DNA from: Gammaproteobacteria bacterium
Lineage (GTDB): Bacteria; Pseudomonadota; Gammaproteobacteria; JAJPIJ01
NCBI GenBank assembly: GCA_022072255.1
Contig: JAJVHZ010000023.1
Coordinates: 43,249 to 107,248 of the forward strand
Reading direction: 5' to 3'
Length of the DNA: 64,000 nucleotides
In this document: positions 55,732-63,999 of the stretch, in pieces
Layout: each line of letters starts with the position of its first letter
Numbering within the stretch: position 1 is the first letter of the stretch
Position numbers and translations under genes: made by a program
Notes under the pieces: model-generated
Told to the model about the DNA's origin: nothing
What the model saw: only the letters and a program-made list of their open reading frames with translations
The model's database searches: none

Positions 55732-56056
55732 CCGCCCTGATGCGCTCGTTGATCGTCGCGTGGATGGGAAAGACCTTGTCCAGACGCGCCAGCTTCAGCA
55801 CGCTCAGGGCCGCCTCGCTCACGCCGATCAGGCCGAAGCGCAGCTTTTTCTTCTTTGCCGTCTGGTAGCCCTCGACCAGGCTCGCCACGCCCGAGCTGTC
55901 TATGTAGGTGACGCGCGACAGATCCACCAGGACGTTTCGCGCCTGCGCCAGGCACCCGAGTATGGCGGAACGCGCCTCCGGCGAGGCGGACAAATCCACG
56001 TCCCCGGTCAGCTCAACGATCGCATAGCCACTGTCATCGCGCACCGCGTAGCTCAT
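55724..56056 (-). CDS. STAS-domain protein (MlaB-like or anti-sigma antagonist)
   Basis: The 110-residue protein is a single STAS domain. VELTGDVDLSASPEAR leads to VDLSRVTYIDSSGVASLVEGY. DSSG (53-56) carries the serine that is phosphorylated in SpoIIAA/RsbV-type antagonists. STAS proteins next to mlaE usually are MlaB, the regulatory subunit on MlaF. Here a kinase and phosphatase of the partner-switching type lie directly upstream, so it could be the switch protein. I chose the start at 56056, supported by CAGGAG about 10 bp before; 56077 is possible. Confidence 0.87.
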   Translation of the reverse strand: MSYAVRDDSGYAIVELTGDVDLSASPEARSAILGCLAQARNVLVDLSRVTYIDSSGVASLVEGYQTAKKKKLRFGLIGVSEAALSVLKLARLDKVFPIHATINERIRADG

Positions 56057-56105
56057 CTCAACGCACTCCTGCCGCACTCAGCCGGACATGACATGCCTGC
56101 CGCCG

Positions 56106-56522
56106 TCAGGCGATGCGCTTCTTCATGTGCAGGAAATTCCCGGCTTTCCCCTGCACGTGACCATAAGCGCACTCATCCATGATCTCACGGATAAACAGCG
56201 TTCCAAGACCACCGGGCTTAATCTCGCGCGGATCGCGCGGACCGATCGAGGTGAGATCCACGGGCTCGGCGAAGTCCCGCAGATGAAACTCCAGTTCCCG
56301 GCCATTATTGAAGATTTCCAGGATGATTTCACCAGCGCTGCTGCCCTTGTAGGCGTGGCGGATGATGTTGCTGCAGGCCTCGTTGACGGCAAGCACGATC
56401 TGGCTGACGACCTGTTCGCAGCACCCCCCGCGTTCGCAGGCCTCGCGGACGTGCTCGCGCACCTTGCGCAGTATGCGCGGATCGGCCGGAAACTTGACCT
56501 TCAGCAGGCGCTCCCCGGTCAT
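56106..56522 (-). CDS. RsbW/SpoIIAB-like serine kinase (HATPase)
   Basis: The 138-residue protein has the GHKL N-box VNEACSNIIRHAYKG and the G-box region GGLGTLFIREIMDE. This is the arrangement of anti-sigma/serine kinases that phosphorylate STAS antagonists. The opening LLKVKFPADPRILRKVREHVREAC is usual for the group. It overlaps the SpoIIE-type phosphatase gene by 4 bp and lies 49 bp before the STAS gene. No sigma factor gene is nearby, so its second partner is unknown. Confidence 0.9.
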   Translation of the reverse strand: MTGERLLKVKFPADPRILRKVREHVREACERGGCCEQVVSQIVLAVNEACSNIIRHAYKGSSAGEIILEIFNNGRELEFHLRDFAEPVDLTSIGPRDPREIKPGGLGTLFIREIMDECAYGHVQGKAGNFLHMKKRIA

Positions 56523-57802
56523 CGACGGTCCCGTTCAATCAGCATCAGCGTGATGTCGTCGCGCTGGCGGTGGCCCCTGTCGCGCAGGGTCGCCACCAGC
56601 TCCTCGAGGCGGGCACGCGGAGCCAACGACGCGACCGAATCGATGATCCGTCTGAGCCCCGTGGCACCGAGGATCCGACCCTTGCCGTCCGGTGATTCGG
56701 TCACCCCGTCCGTGTAAATGTACAGGCTGCCGCCGGCGAGCGGGAAGCGGGTGCAGCGAAACTCCGCCTCGGGCACCACGCCGAGCGGCGGACCGTCCGC
56801 GGGCAGCTCACGGAACACGCCGTCGCAACCCCGGTAGAGCGCCGGCGGATGGCCCGCGTTGGCCAGCACGATCTCGTCGCGCTGCAGGTCGATGAAGCCG
56901 GTGACCACGGTGACGAACATCCCGTGCGAGGAGGTCTCGTAGACCTCCTCGTTGACGCGGGCCAGCAGACGACCGAGATCGTCGGTGGTCTTGGCCAGGC
57001 AGTGCAGCAGGCCGGTCGTCTTCGCCATCCACAGCGCGGTGTTCATGCCCTTGCCGGACACGTCGGCGATGTTGAAATAGACCCGCGAGCTTCCCAGCGC
57101 GAAATAGTCGTAGAAGTCGCCCGAGACCTCGCGCGCCGGTATGTTGATGGCGACGATCGGCAGCTCCTCCATGTGCGTGGGGCGCGGCAGCAGGTTGACC
57201 TGCACCTCGCGCACCATCTCCAGCTCCTTGCGCACGCGCTCCTGGTCCACCAGCCTGGCGACCATGCGGGCGTTGTGGATGGCGAGCGCCGCCGCCGAGG
57301 CGAGCGCGGTGGCCAGGTGCCTGTCCTCCTCCTCGAACTGGCCGTCGGTGGTGCGCTTGTTGATTAGCTCCAGCGCGCCGATGCTCTGCCCGCGCACGAC
57401 CAGCGGCGCGCAGAGTATCGAGCGGGTGAGAAAGCCGGTGCCGGCGTCGATGGCGGAATTGAACTGCGTTTCGTCCTGCGCGTTGCGGACGATCTGCGTG
57501 CGCCGCTCCGCCACCGTGCGCCCGACTATGCCCTCACCCGCGGGAAGGCGCAGACCGGTGATGTCCACGGGACCGGCACACTGGTGGCAGACCAGCTCGG
57601 TGTTCTCGTTCTCGAGCAGGAAGATCGAACCGGCATCGGCGTTCATCTGCCCGATGAAGGTGGCAATCGCGTTGCGCAGGGTCTCCTGCAGGTTGAGCGA
57701 CGTGGCGAACTCCTGAATGGCCTCGGCCAGCACCCGCACCTGCCGCTCGATGGCGCGTTCCTGGCGCGGCACGGTCCTGTCTGGATCCACGGGGAGACTC
57801 AT
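56519..57802 (-). CDS. GAF-domain SpoIIE/RsbU-type PP2C phosphatase
   Basis: The 427-residue protein has a GAF sensor domain (about 40-190; LNLQETLRNAIATFIGQMNADAGSIFL, with APLVVRGQSIGALELIN). A short coiled region follows (ELEMVREVQVNLLPRP). The C-terminal SpoIIE phosphatase shows REVSGDFYDYF, IADVSGKGMNTALWMA, LANAGHPPALYR and IYTDGVTESPDG. Such enzymes dephosphorylate STAS antagonists when the sensor is triggered. The start at 57802 overlaps the DUF1841 stop (ATGA); a longer frame to 57895 lies within DUF1841. Confidence 0.93.
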   Translation of the reverse strand: MSLPVDPDRTVPRQERAIERQVRVLAEAIQEFATSLNLQETLRNAIATFIGQMNADAGSIFLLENENTELVCHQCAGPVDITGLRLPAGEGIVGRTVAERRTQIVRNAQDETQFNSAIDAGTGFLTRSILCAPLVVRGQSIGALELINKRTTDGQFEEEDRHLATALASAAALAIHNARMVARLVDQERVRKELEMVREVQVNLLPRPTHMEELPIVAINIPAREVSGDFYDYFALGSSRVYFNIADVSGKGMNTALWMAKTTGLLHCLAKTTDDLGRLLARVNEEVYETSSHGMFVTVVTGFIDLQRDEIVLANAGHPPALYRGCDGVFRELPADGPPLGVVPEAEFRCTRFPLAGGSLYIYTDGVTESPDGKGRILGATGLRRIIDSVASLAPRARLEELVATLRDRGHRQRDDITLMLIERDRR

Positions 57803-58230
57803 CGCGACAATCGCCGGTTGAGGCACTCGAAATAGGCGGCTTCGTCGGGCACTGCATTGTCCCGCTGCGCCCGCCACAGGACCTCGCCCAGACACTCCAT
57901 CATGTCATGCTCCACGGCATGCGGGTCACCGCGCCGCTCCACCGCCCGCCGGTAGAGCTCGGCGATGCCGGCGGGCCGGTCGGTGCCCACCTGCTCGCGC
58001 AAGGCAATATGCATGCCCATGTGCAGGAACGGGTTGGTCGTGCCGTGCTCGGGCGTGTACTCCAGCGCGATCGCCGCCTCCCCCGAGGTCAAGGCCGCGT
58101 GGTACTCCGGGTGCAGGGCGACGACGTCGGCGATCAGGGCCTCGAGCGGCTCCAGAACCTCTCCGGCCTGACGCTTGCGCCAGGCCCCGATGAACATCCG
58201 CCGCGCGGCGTCGCGGTCCTGCACGAACAT
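57799..58230 (-). CDS. DUF1841 family protein
   Basis: The 143-residue protein shows RDAARRMFIGAWRKRQAGE, LEYTPEHGTTNPFLHMGMHIALREQ and HDMMECLGEVLW, the DUF1841 pattern seen in beta- and gammaproteobacteria. Function unknown; the conserved His and Glu residues in MGMHIALREQ and VEHDMMECLGE could form a metal site. It starts 3 bp after nth ends. Confidence 0.9.
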   Translation of the reverse strand: MFVQDRDAARRMFIGAWRKRQAGEVLEPLEALIADVVALHPEYHAALTSGEAAIALEYTPEHGTTNPFLHMGMHIALREQVGTDRPAGIAELYRRAVERRGDPHAVEHDMMECLGEVLWRAQRDNAVPDEAAYFECLNRRLSR

Positions 58231-58233
58231 GGT

Positions 58234-58887
58234 TCAGGCCTCCGCCCCGGCCATCTGCCGGCTTCGTGCGGGCCATTCGCAGAGGTCACCGATGAGGCAG
58301 GTGGCGCAACGCGGCCTGCGCGCGGTGCAGACATAGCGGCCATGCAGAATGAGCCAGTGATGCGCGTCCTGGCGGTAGACCGCCGGGACGAACCTGAGCA
58401 GTTGCCGTTCCACTGCAAGCACGTTGCGACCAGGCGCGATCCCGGTGCGGTTGGCGACCCGGAAGATGTGCGTGTCCACGGCGATGGTCGGCTGGCCGAA
58501 CGCGGTGTTGAGGATGACGTTGGCCGTCTTGCGCCCGACCCCGGGCAACTTCTCCAGGGCCTCGCGGTCGGACGGTACCTCGCCATGATGATCGCGCAGG
58601 AGCGCCTGGCAGGTCCCGATGATGTTGGCGGCCTTGGCGTTGTACAGCCCTATGGTCCTGATGTGCTCCTTCAGCCCCTCCACGCCGAGCGCGAGCATGG
58701 CCGCGGGCGTGTTGGCGATCTCGAAAAGCCCGGTGGTGGCCTTGTTGACGCTCACGTCGGTGGCCTGCGCCGAGAGGATTACGGCGATGAGCAGTTCGAA
58801 CGGGGTCGAATAAACCAGCTCGGTGCGCGGCGCGGGATTCGCCGATCGCAATCTCTCGAAGATTGCCGCGCGCTTGGCCGCATTCAT
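58234..58887 (-). CDS. nth: Endonuclease III
   Basis: The 217-residue DNA glycosylase/AP lyase has the helix-hairpin-helix LEKLPGVGRKTANVIL with the catalytic Lys and VDTHIFRVANR with the catalytic Asp. The C-terminal [4Fe-4S] loop has CX6CX2CX5C spacing in CTARRPRCATCLIGDLC. It removes oxidised pyrimidines. It overlaps the rnfE-like gene by 4 bp, a neighbourhood shared with enterobacterial rsx-nth. Confidence 0.97.
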   Translation of the reverse strand: MNAAKRAAIFERLRSANPAPRTELVYSTPFELLIAVILSAQATDVSVNKATTGLFEIANTPAAMLALGVEGLKEHIRTIGLYNAKAANIIGTCQALLRDHHGEVPSDREALEKLPGVGRKTANVILNTAFGQPTIAVDTHIFRVANRTGIAPGRNVLAVERQLLRFVPAVYRQDAHHWLILHGRYVCTARRPRCATCLIGDLCEWPARSRQMAGAEA

Positions 58888-59540
58888 GCGCGCACGGCGG
58901 GCCCGCCGCGTCCCGCTGCGGTCAGGTTGCGCAGCGCCAGCACCGCCCCGAGCAGCAGCAGCGCCCCTGCCGGCATCGCCGCGATCGGCAGGCGCCAGCC
59001 CCGGGGCAATATCTGGTAGCCGCTCCCCCCGGCGCCGGGAACGAGCAAGGCCAGGTCCCGCAGCAGCGTGCCGTGGCCAAGCGCTTCCCGGAGCGCGGAA
59101 AATGCCGCCAGGAACGCGAGCACGGCGACCGCGTGTGCAACGGCATCGCGGGCCGCAGACGTTACCGGGCGCCGCCACGTGGACTCCCCGGCGCGCACGA
59201 GGATGAGGCAGCAGCCCGCCAGCACGGGCAGGTACACCCCCAGGGCCGCGGCCAGCGGCGGCAGGGCGGCCTGCACGGCCATATGCAGCACGGTCACGCC
59301 GCAGGCCGCGACGACGGCCTGGCACGGCAGGCGCACGGCCACCGGAACCACGCCGCGCAGCATGGCCACCAGCAACTGGGTCCACAGCATGGTCAGCGCA
59401 AAGAGGATGGCGATGGCCAGGCCGGTGACGACGCGGTCGGAGACCGCGAGCAGCGGGCACAGCCCCATCAGCCGCAGGAGCACGGGGTTACCCTGCCATG
59501 CGACGTCACAACAGTCCCGCCCGAAACCGCTCTGTGCCAT
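58884..59540 (-). CDS. RnfE/RsxE-like membrane subunit
   Basis: The 218-residue protein has about six helices. It opens QGNPVLLRLMGLCPLLAVSD, the RnfE start pattern, and contains LRGVVPVAVRLPCQAVVAAC, LGVYLPVLAGCCLILVRA and a C-terminal AMPAGALLLLGAVLAL. RnfE is one of six subunits of the ion-pumping ferredoxin:NAD oxidoreductase or the SoxR-reducing Rsx complex. No rnfA-D or G genes flank it, so it is either an orphan remnant or works with subunits encoded elsewhere. Confidence 0.85.
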   Translation of the reverse strand: MAQSGFGRDCCDVAWQGNPVLLRLMGLCPLLAVSDRVVTGLAIAILFALTMLWTQLLVAMLRGVVPVAVRLPCQAVVAACGVTVLHMAVQAALPPLAAALGVYLPVLAGCCLILVRAGESTWRRPVTSAARDAVAHAVAVLAFLAAFSALREALGHGTLLRDLALLVPGAGGSGYQILPRGWRLPIAAMPAGALLLLGAVLALRNLTAAGRGGPAVRA

Positions 59541-59621
59541 TCCCGCGCGCCATGTTGCCAGGGCGCGATTATAGCGCGCGGTGCCACCGGCCCCGCCCGT
59601 GCCGCGCGCGCGGGCCGACCG

Positions 59622-61397
59622 CTACGGCGATTCGGGATAGGGCTGGACCACGTGCGGGTTTTCCTCCGGCCCCCACTCCCCCGCGCCGGCCTCCGCCGGG
59701 GAGAGATTGCTCAGGCGGAAGACCTGCAGGGTTCCGCCGCGCGGCCCGCGGAAGAAATGCGTGAGATTGCCGCCGTATCCGGACAGCACGGCGATGTACT
59801 GCTCGCCATCGACGCTGTAGGTGACCGGCGATGCGTTGATCCCCGAACCTGTCTGGTAGCGCCACAGCACCTCCCCGGAGCGCTGATCCAGGGCCATGAA
59901 GAAACCGAGCTGATCGCCCGTGAATACCAGTCCGCCCGCGGTGGCCAGAACACCGGCGTGCAGGGGCTGCGGACTCGCGAAGTCCCACAGCCACTTGCGC
60001 CGCGCGACGTCGAAGGCCTTCAGGTGGCCGATGTTCGCATCGATCCGGTAGGTCCAGGACTCCGCGCCCACGAAGCTCCTGCCGGGCTCGTGGATCACCT
60101 CGTCGGCCTCGAGCGGACGCATTCCCACTCCCCAGTGGTTGACGGGGATGAAGGCGACCTGCGTGTGCGGGTTGTAGGCCATCGGGAACCAGTTCGCGCC
60201 GCCGGACATGCTCGGGACGATGACCTTGACCTCGCCGCCGCCGAAGTGCGGACGCATCGCCTCGTTGACCTGGGGTCGGCCGGTCGCCGGATCGATGCCG
60301 TGCGCCCAATTGATGCCCTCGATCATCGGCTCGGCGTACAGGAACCTGCCGCTGACGCGATCGACGGCGTAGAAATATCCGTTGCGATTGGCCTGCAGCG
60401 CCGCCTTCACCGGCGCGCCGTTCAGACGGAAATCCGCCAGCACGATCGCGTTGTTGCCGTCGTAGTCCCAGCTGTCGTGCGGGGTGTACTGGAATCCCCA
60501 GCGGATCGCGCCATCCCCGGGATCGATGGCGAGCAGCGAGTTGGTCCACTTGTTGTCGCCGGGGCGCAGATCGCCCAGCCACGGGGAGGGATTGCCGACC
60601 CCCCAGTACAGCAGTCCCAGGGCCGCATCGTAGGAACCGGTCTGCCAGGTCGGGCCGCCGCCGGTCCTCCACGCCTCGCTTCCCCAGGTCTCGTGCCCGG
60701 GCTCGCCGGGCCCGGGGATCGTGTAGGTCGTCCACAACTCGTAGCCGTAGTCGGCGTGGAACGCCTTGATGTACCCGCGCACGCCGAATTCGCCGCCGGA
60801 GACGCCGACGACGACCCGATCGCCGAGCACCAGCGGCGCGCTGTTGGTCACCACGCCCTGTTGCCAGTCGCCGATCGGCCTGCGCCAGCGCACCGCGCCG
60901 GTGCGCCGATCCAGCGCCACCAGCTGCGCGTCCAGCGTCGCAACGTAGAGCAGGTCCTCACGGAGAGCCACGCCGCGATGCACCGGGCCGCAGCAGATTG
61001 AATTCCCGAACCCCTGCGGATACTGCGGTGCGAAGTGCCATAGCCGTCTGCCGTTGCGGGCGTCGTAGGCGAACACGTGCGCCCATGCGCTGCTGACGTA
61101 CATTGCGCCGTCGGCCACCAGCGGGGTGGACTCCAGGCCATCGAGCGTCCCCAACGACTGCGTCCACACCGGCCGCAACTCGTGCACGCTGCGCCGGTCG
61201 ATCTGCCCGAGCGGGCTGTAGCGCGTGCTGCCGTACGTGCGGCCGTACATCGGCCAGTCCGCGCCCCGCCTCTCGGCCTGCAGCAGATCCCCGGACGTCA
61301 CTGCGCGCGCCGGTGCGCTCGGAATCAGCGCCGTTACGGCCACCGCGGCCAATAACGTCACGGTCCGTCGCAGCATCGCACGCCTCGTGGCAACCAT
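59622..61397 (-). CDS. PQQ-dependent alcohol dehydrogenase, lanthanide-type signature
   Basis: The 591-residue periplasmic quinoprotein has a signal peptide (cleaved after APARA) and beta-propeller W-motifs. The vicinal disulfide Cys135-Cys136 (NSICCGPVHRG) covers PQQ. Likely metal ligands are Glu203 (SGGEFGVRG) and Asn269 (GNPSPW). The catalytic Asp311 is followed by Asp313 in SWDYDG. The extra Asp two residues later separates XoxF/PedH lanthanide enzymes from calcium MxaF/ExaA types, which have Ala or Ser. The alcohol substrate is unknown. No cytochrome or xoxJ gene is adjacent. The start may be 61397 or 61376. Confidence 0.9.
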   Translation of the reverse strand: MVATRRAMLRRTVTLLAAVAVTALIPSAPARAVTSGDLLQAERRGADWPMYGRTYGSTRYSPLGQIDRRSVHELRPVWTQSLGTLDGLESTPLVADGAMYVSSAWAHVFAYDARNGRRLWHFAPQYPQGFGNSICCGPVHRGVALREDLLYVATLDAQLVALDRRTGAVRWRRPIGDWQQGVVTNSAPLVLGDRVVVGVSGGEFGVRGYIKAFHADYGYELWTTYTIPGPGEPGHETWGSEAWRTGGGPTWQTGSYDAALGLLYWGVGNPSPWLGDLRPGDNKWTNSLLAIDPGDGAIRWGFQYTPHDSWDYDGNNAIVLADFRLNGAPVKAALQANRNGYFYAVDRVSGRFLYAEPMIEGINWAHGIDPATGRPQVNEAMRPHFGGGEVKVIVPSMSGGANWFPMAYNPHTQVAFIPVNHWGVGMRPLEADEVIHEPGRSFVGAESWTYRIDANIGHLKAFDVARRKWLWDFASPQPLHAGVLATAGGLVFTGDQLGFFMALDQRSGEVLWRYQTGSGINASPVTYSVDGEQYIAVLSGYGGNLTHFFRGPRGGTLQVFRLSNLSPAEAGAGEWGPEENPHVVQPYPESP

Positions 61398-61432
61398 CGG
61401 ATCCCGGCCCGCCCGCACGCGCCTGCCGCTGC

Positions 61433-62443
61433 TCAGATCAGCATCGCCGCGATGTAGCCGACGTACAGCATTCCGTTCAGCATGAGCTGCCAGACGACCA
61501 GCTGCCCCTGCGCCAGGCAGTATCGCAGCCAGGCGGAGGCAGCGAGCGCCACGATGATCCCGAGGAGCACCTCCTTGCGCGGCTCCCAGGGCGTGAGCAG
61601 CAGGCCAATGGCAGGCAGCACGGTCCCCTGGAAGACCATCGCCCCGGTGATGTTGCCGAAGGCCATCGTATCCTTGCCGCGGCGGATCCACAGGATGCTG
61701 TTCACCTTCTCCGGCAGCTCGGTGGCGATGGGCACGATCAGCAGCGACAGGAACAGTGCCGACACGCCGAGGTGAACGGAGGCCTGCTCGACACCGTGTA
61801 TGAAACCCTTGGCGCCCAGTATCAGCAGGGCGAGACCGAGCGCGATTTGCAGTACAACGACAATCATGTTGTCGGGCATGCCGAGGCGGCACAGGTACAT
61901 CTCCTTGTGCGCCTCGGTTGCGTGTCCGTTGCGCACGAGGTCCGCCGAGGCGCGCACCGTCATCAGGACGTAGAAGAAATAGATGACGAGCATCACCATC
62001 GCCAGCATCGATTGCACGGCCCTGGCCTCGTGCGGGATGAACAGTGCGCCGACCGCGATCAGGAACGCCACCAGGAAGAAATTGAGATCGCGCGCCAGCC
62101 CGGTGCGCTCCGGACGCAGGTGGCCGGCCAGGCCGCGACGATTCAGCACCGACAGGGTCATCAGGAACAGCGAAAGCGTCGAGAGCATCAGCGGCGCGCC
62201 GAGTATCGCGCCGACGCCGATCTCCTCGTTGATCTGCGGGTTGCTGCCGCCGGCGAAAAACGCCAGTATCGGCACCATGCTCTCGGGCATGGCCGTGCCC
62301 ACCGCGGCGAACAGCGAGCCGGTGACGCCCTCGGAAATGCCAAGGCGTTCACCCAAATGTTCCAGCGCGTTGGTGAACACCTCCGCGGCAATTAGAATGA
62401 TGACGAGCATGACCAGCAGCTCGCCGAAGTCGGCAATCAACAT
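61433..62443 (-). CDS. CaCA-superfamily cation exchanger (sodium/calcium exchanger type)
   Basis: The 336-residue protein has about 10 helices in two inverted halves with the exchanger alpha-repeats. The first contains GSLFAAVGTAMPESMVPILAFFAGG and the second SLLIVPIATELPEKVNSILWIRRG. The acidic residues in MPES and LPEK are the usual cation ligands. It probably exchanges Ca2+ for Na+ or H+. The start at 62443 follows GGGAGGG; a longer frame to 62515 lacks helix character. Confidence 0.85.
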   Translation of the reverse strand: MLIADFGELLVMLVIILIAAEVFTNALEHLGERLGISEGVTGSLFAAVGTAMPESMVPILAFFAGGSNPQINEEIGVGAILGAPLMLSTLSLFLMTLSVLNRRGLAGHLRPERTGLARDLNFFLVAFLIAVGALFIPHEARAVQSMLAMVMLVIYFFYVLMTVRASADLVRNGHATEAHKEMYLCRLGMPDNMIVVVLQIALGLALLILGAKGFIHGVEQASVHLGVSALFLSLLIVPIATELPEKVNSILWIRRGKDTMAFGNITGAMVFQGTVLPAIGLLLTPWEPRKEVLLGIIVALAASAWLRYCLAQGQLVVWQLMLNGMLYVGYIAAMLI

Positions 62444-62555
62444 CGAAACCCTCCCCCCAAGACGGACAATGCATGCTGCCGACCCGGCTGCGGCCCGGCG
62501 CCACGTGGCGCGCAAACCAGGGTCAAGCTACTGAAGCGCCCCGAGGACATCACGA

Positions 62556-63365
62556 ATGAACTGGTTGGAATACCTCAAGGCCGTGGTCATGGGTGCGGTG
62601 GAGGGCGTAACGGAGTTCCTGCCCATCTCCAGCACCGGACACCTCATCATAACAGCCGATATCATCGATTTTCACGGGCCGCTGGCATCGAATTTCGAGA
62701 TTGTCATCCAGCTGGCGGCGATCCTGGCCATCTGCTGGCTGTACCGGGCGAGGCTGCTCGCCGTGGCGCGCGGTGTGCGCAGCAACCGCGACTCGCAGCG
62801 GTTCGTGCTCAACCTGCTGGTTGCCTTCCTGCCGGCGGCGGTGGTCGGGCTGATCACGCACGAGGCGATCAAGGCGTTGCTGTTCAATCCGCTGACCGTC
62901 GCCATTGCGCTGATCGTCGGCGGCGTGATCATCCTGATCGTCGAGCGCATGCACCTGCCGGTGCGCGTGCAGACAGTGGAGGAATTGAAACCGTGGGACG
63001 CCTTCAGGATCGGCTGCGTACAGGTGCTGTCCCTCGTTCCCGGCACTTCGCGCTCCGGGGCGACGATCATCGGCGGCCTCGTGTGCGGACTGTCGCGCAC
63101 GGCGGCGACCGAGTTTTCCTTCTTCCTCGCCATCCCGGTCATGTTCGCGGCGACGGGCCTCGATCTGGCAAAGAACCTGGGCGACCTGAACGCCCAGTAC
63201 GCCGTCGTGCTGGCGATCGGCTTCGTCGCGTCCTTCATCACGGCGGTCCTGGCCGTCAGGACCTTCATCCGGTTCGTATCCCGGCACGACTTCACGGTCT
63301 TCGCCTGGTATCGCATCCTGTTCGGCGCGCTGTGCCTGTGGTACTACTGGCCGCGGGGGTCCTGA
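62556..63365 (+). CDS. uppP: Undecaprenyl-diphosphatase UppP/BacA
   Basis: The 269-residue membrane enzyme has the two catalytic motifs EGVTEFLPISSTGHLI (residues 17-32) and VPGTSRSGATIIGGL. It recycles undecaprenyl diphosphate to the monophosphate lipid carrier for peptidoglycan and surface glycans, and confers bacitracin tolerance. Its length matches the family. An exoD-like gene starts 1 bp after its stop. Confidence 0.96.
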   Translation: MNWLEYLKAVVMGAVEGVTEFLPISSTGHLIITADIIDFHGPLASNFEIVIQLAAILAICWLYRARLLAVARGVRSNRDSQRFVLNLLVAFLPAAVVGLITHEAIKALLFNPLTVAIALIVGGVIILIVERMHLPVRVQTVEELKPWDAFRIGCVQVLSLVPGTSRSGATIIGGLVCGLSRTAATEFSFFLAIPVMFAATGLDLAKNLGDLNAQYAVVLAIGFVASFITAVLAVRTFIRFVSRHDFTVFAWYRILFGALCLWYYWPRGS

Positions 63366-63366
63366 C

Positions 63367-63999
63367 ATGTCTGACTATGCAACGCTGGTAGCCACCCTCG
63401 AGGGCTTCCGGGAGCGCGCGCAGGGCCGAGCGCTCACGCTCGGCGAGGTGCTGGATTCCATCGAGGAGGCGAGCTTCTGCTTCTTCGCCATCATACTGGT
63501 GCTGCCGTTCCTGACGCCCGTTTCGCTTGGCCCGCTCGCCACCGCCGGCGGACTGGTGTTCGCGGCGATGGGCTGGCAGATGTGGCGCGGGCACAAAGTG
63601 CCGGTGCTGCCGCAGCGGGTGCGCCGGATCGAGGTCGGCGCGCAGACCTGGGAGGTGACGACCCGGGTGTGCCTGAAGATCCTCGGCTGGAGCAGGAAGA
63701 TAACGCGGCCGCGTTACACGCGGCTGGTCACCGGCGCGCTCGGGCGCCGCAACTCCGGGCTGGTGCTGATGGCCGCGGGCCTGCTGATGGCGATCCCCTT
63801 CTTCGGCCTGCCCTTCAACAATGCGTTGCCCGGGCTGGCAATACTGTTCGTCTGCGTCGCGGAGCTCGAACAGGACGGGTTGATGCTGTTCGGAGCCCTG
63901 TTCTGGCTGGCGGTCACCGTGGTCTACTTCAGCATCGTGCTCACGGTCGCGGCGGTGCTGGGCGATCAGGCCTGGACCTACCTCGGCAACCTGCTCTAG
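63367..63999 (+). CDS. ExoD-family exopolysaccharide synthesis protein
   Basis: The 210-residue protein starts with ALTLGEVLDSIEEASFCFFAIILVLPFLTPVSLGPLATAGG and contains GLLMAIPFFGLPFNNALPGLAILFVCVAELEQDG. This is the ExoD pattern with about four C-terminal helices. In Rhizobium ExoD affects exopolysaccharide production and alkali tolerance; the mechanism is unknown. Co-transcription with uppP fits a role in lipid-linked envelope glycans. The TAG stop lies at 63997-63999. Confidence 0.9.
   Translation: MSDYATLVATLEGFRERAQGRALTLGEVLDSIEEASFCFFAIILVLPFLTPVSLGPLATAGGLVFAAMGWQMWRGHKVPVLPQRVRRIEVGAQTWEVTTRVCLKILGWSRKITRPRYTRLVTGALGRRNSGLVLMAAGLLMAIPFFGLPFNNALPGLAILFVCVAELEQDGLMLFGALFWLAVTVVYFSIVLTVAAVLGDQAWTYLGNLL

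Noticed and set aside
52828..55740. 970-codon open frame on the plus strand opposite the Mla genes
   Set aside because: Despite its length it is an antisense shadow across four well-defined minus-strand genes.
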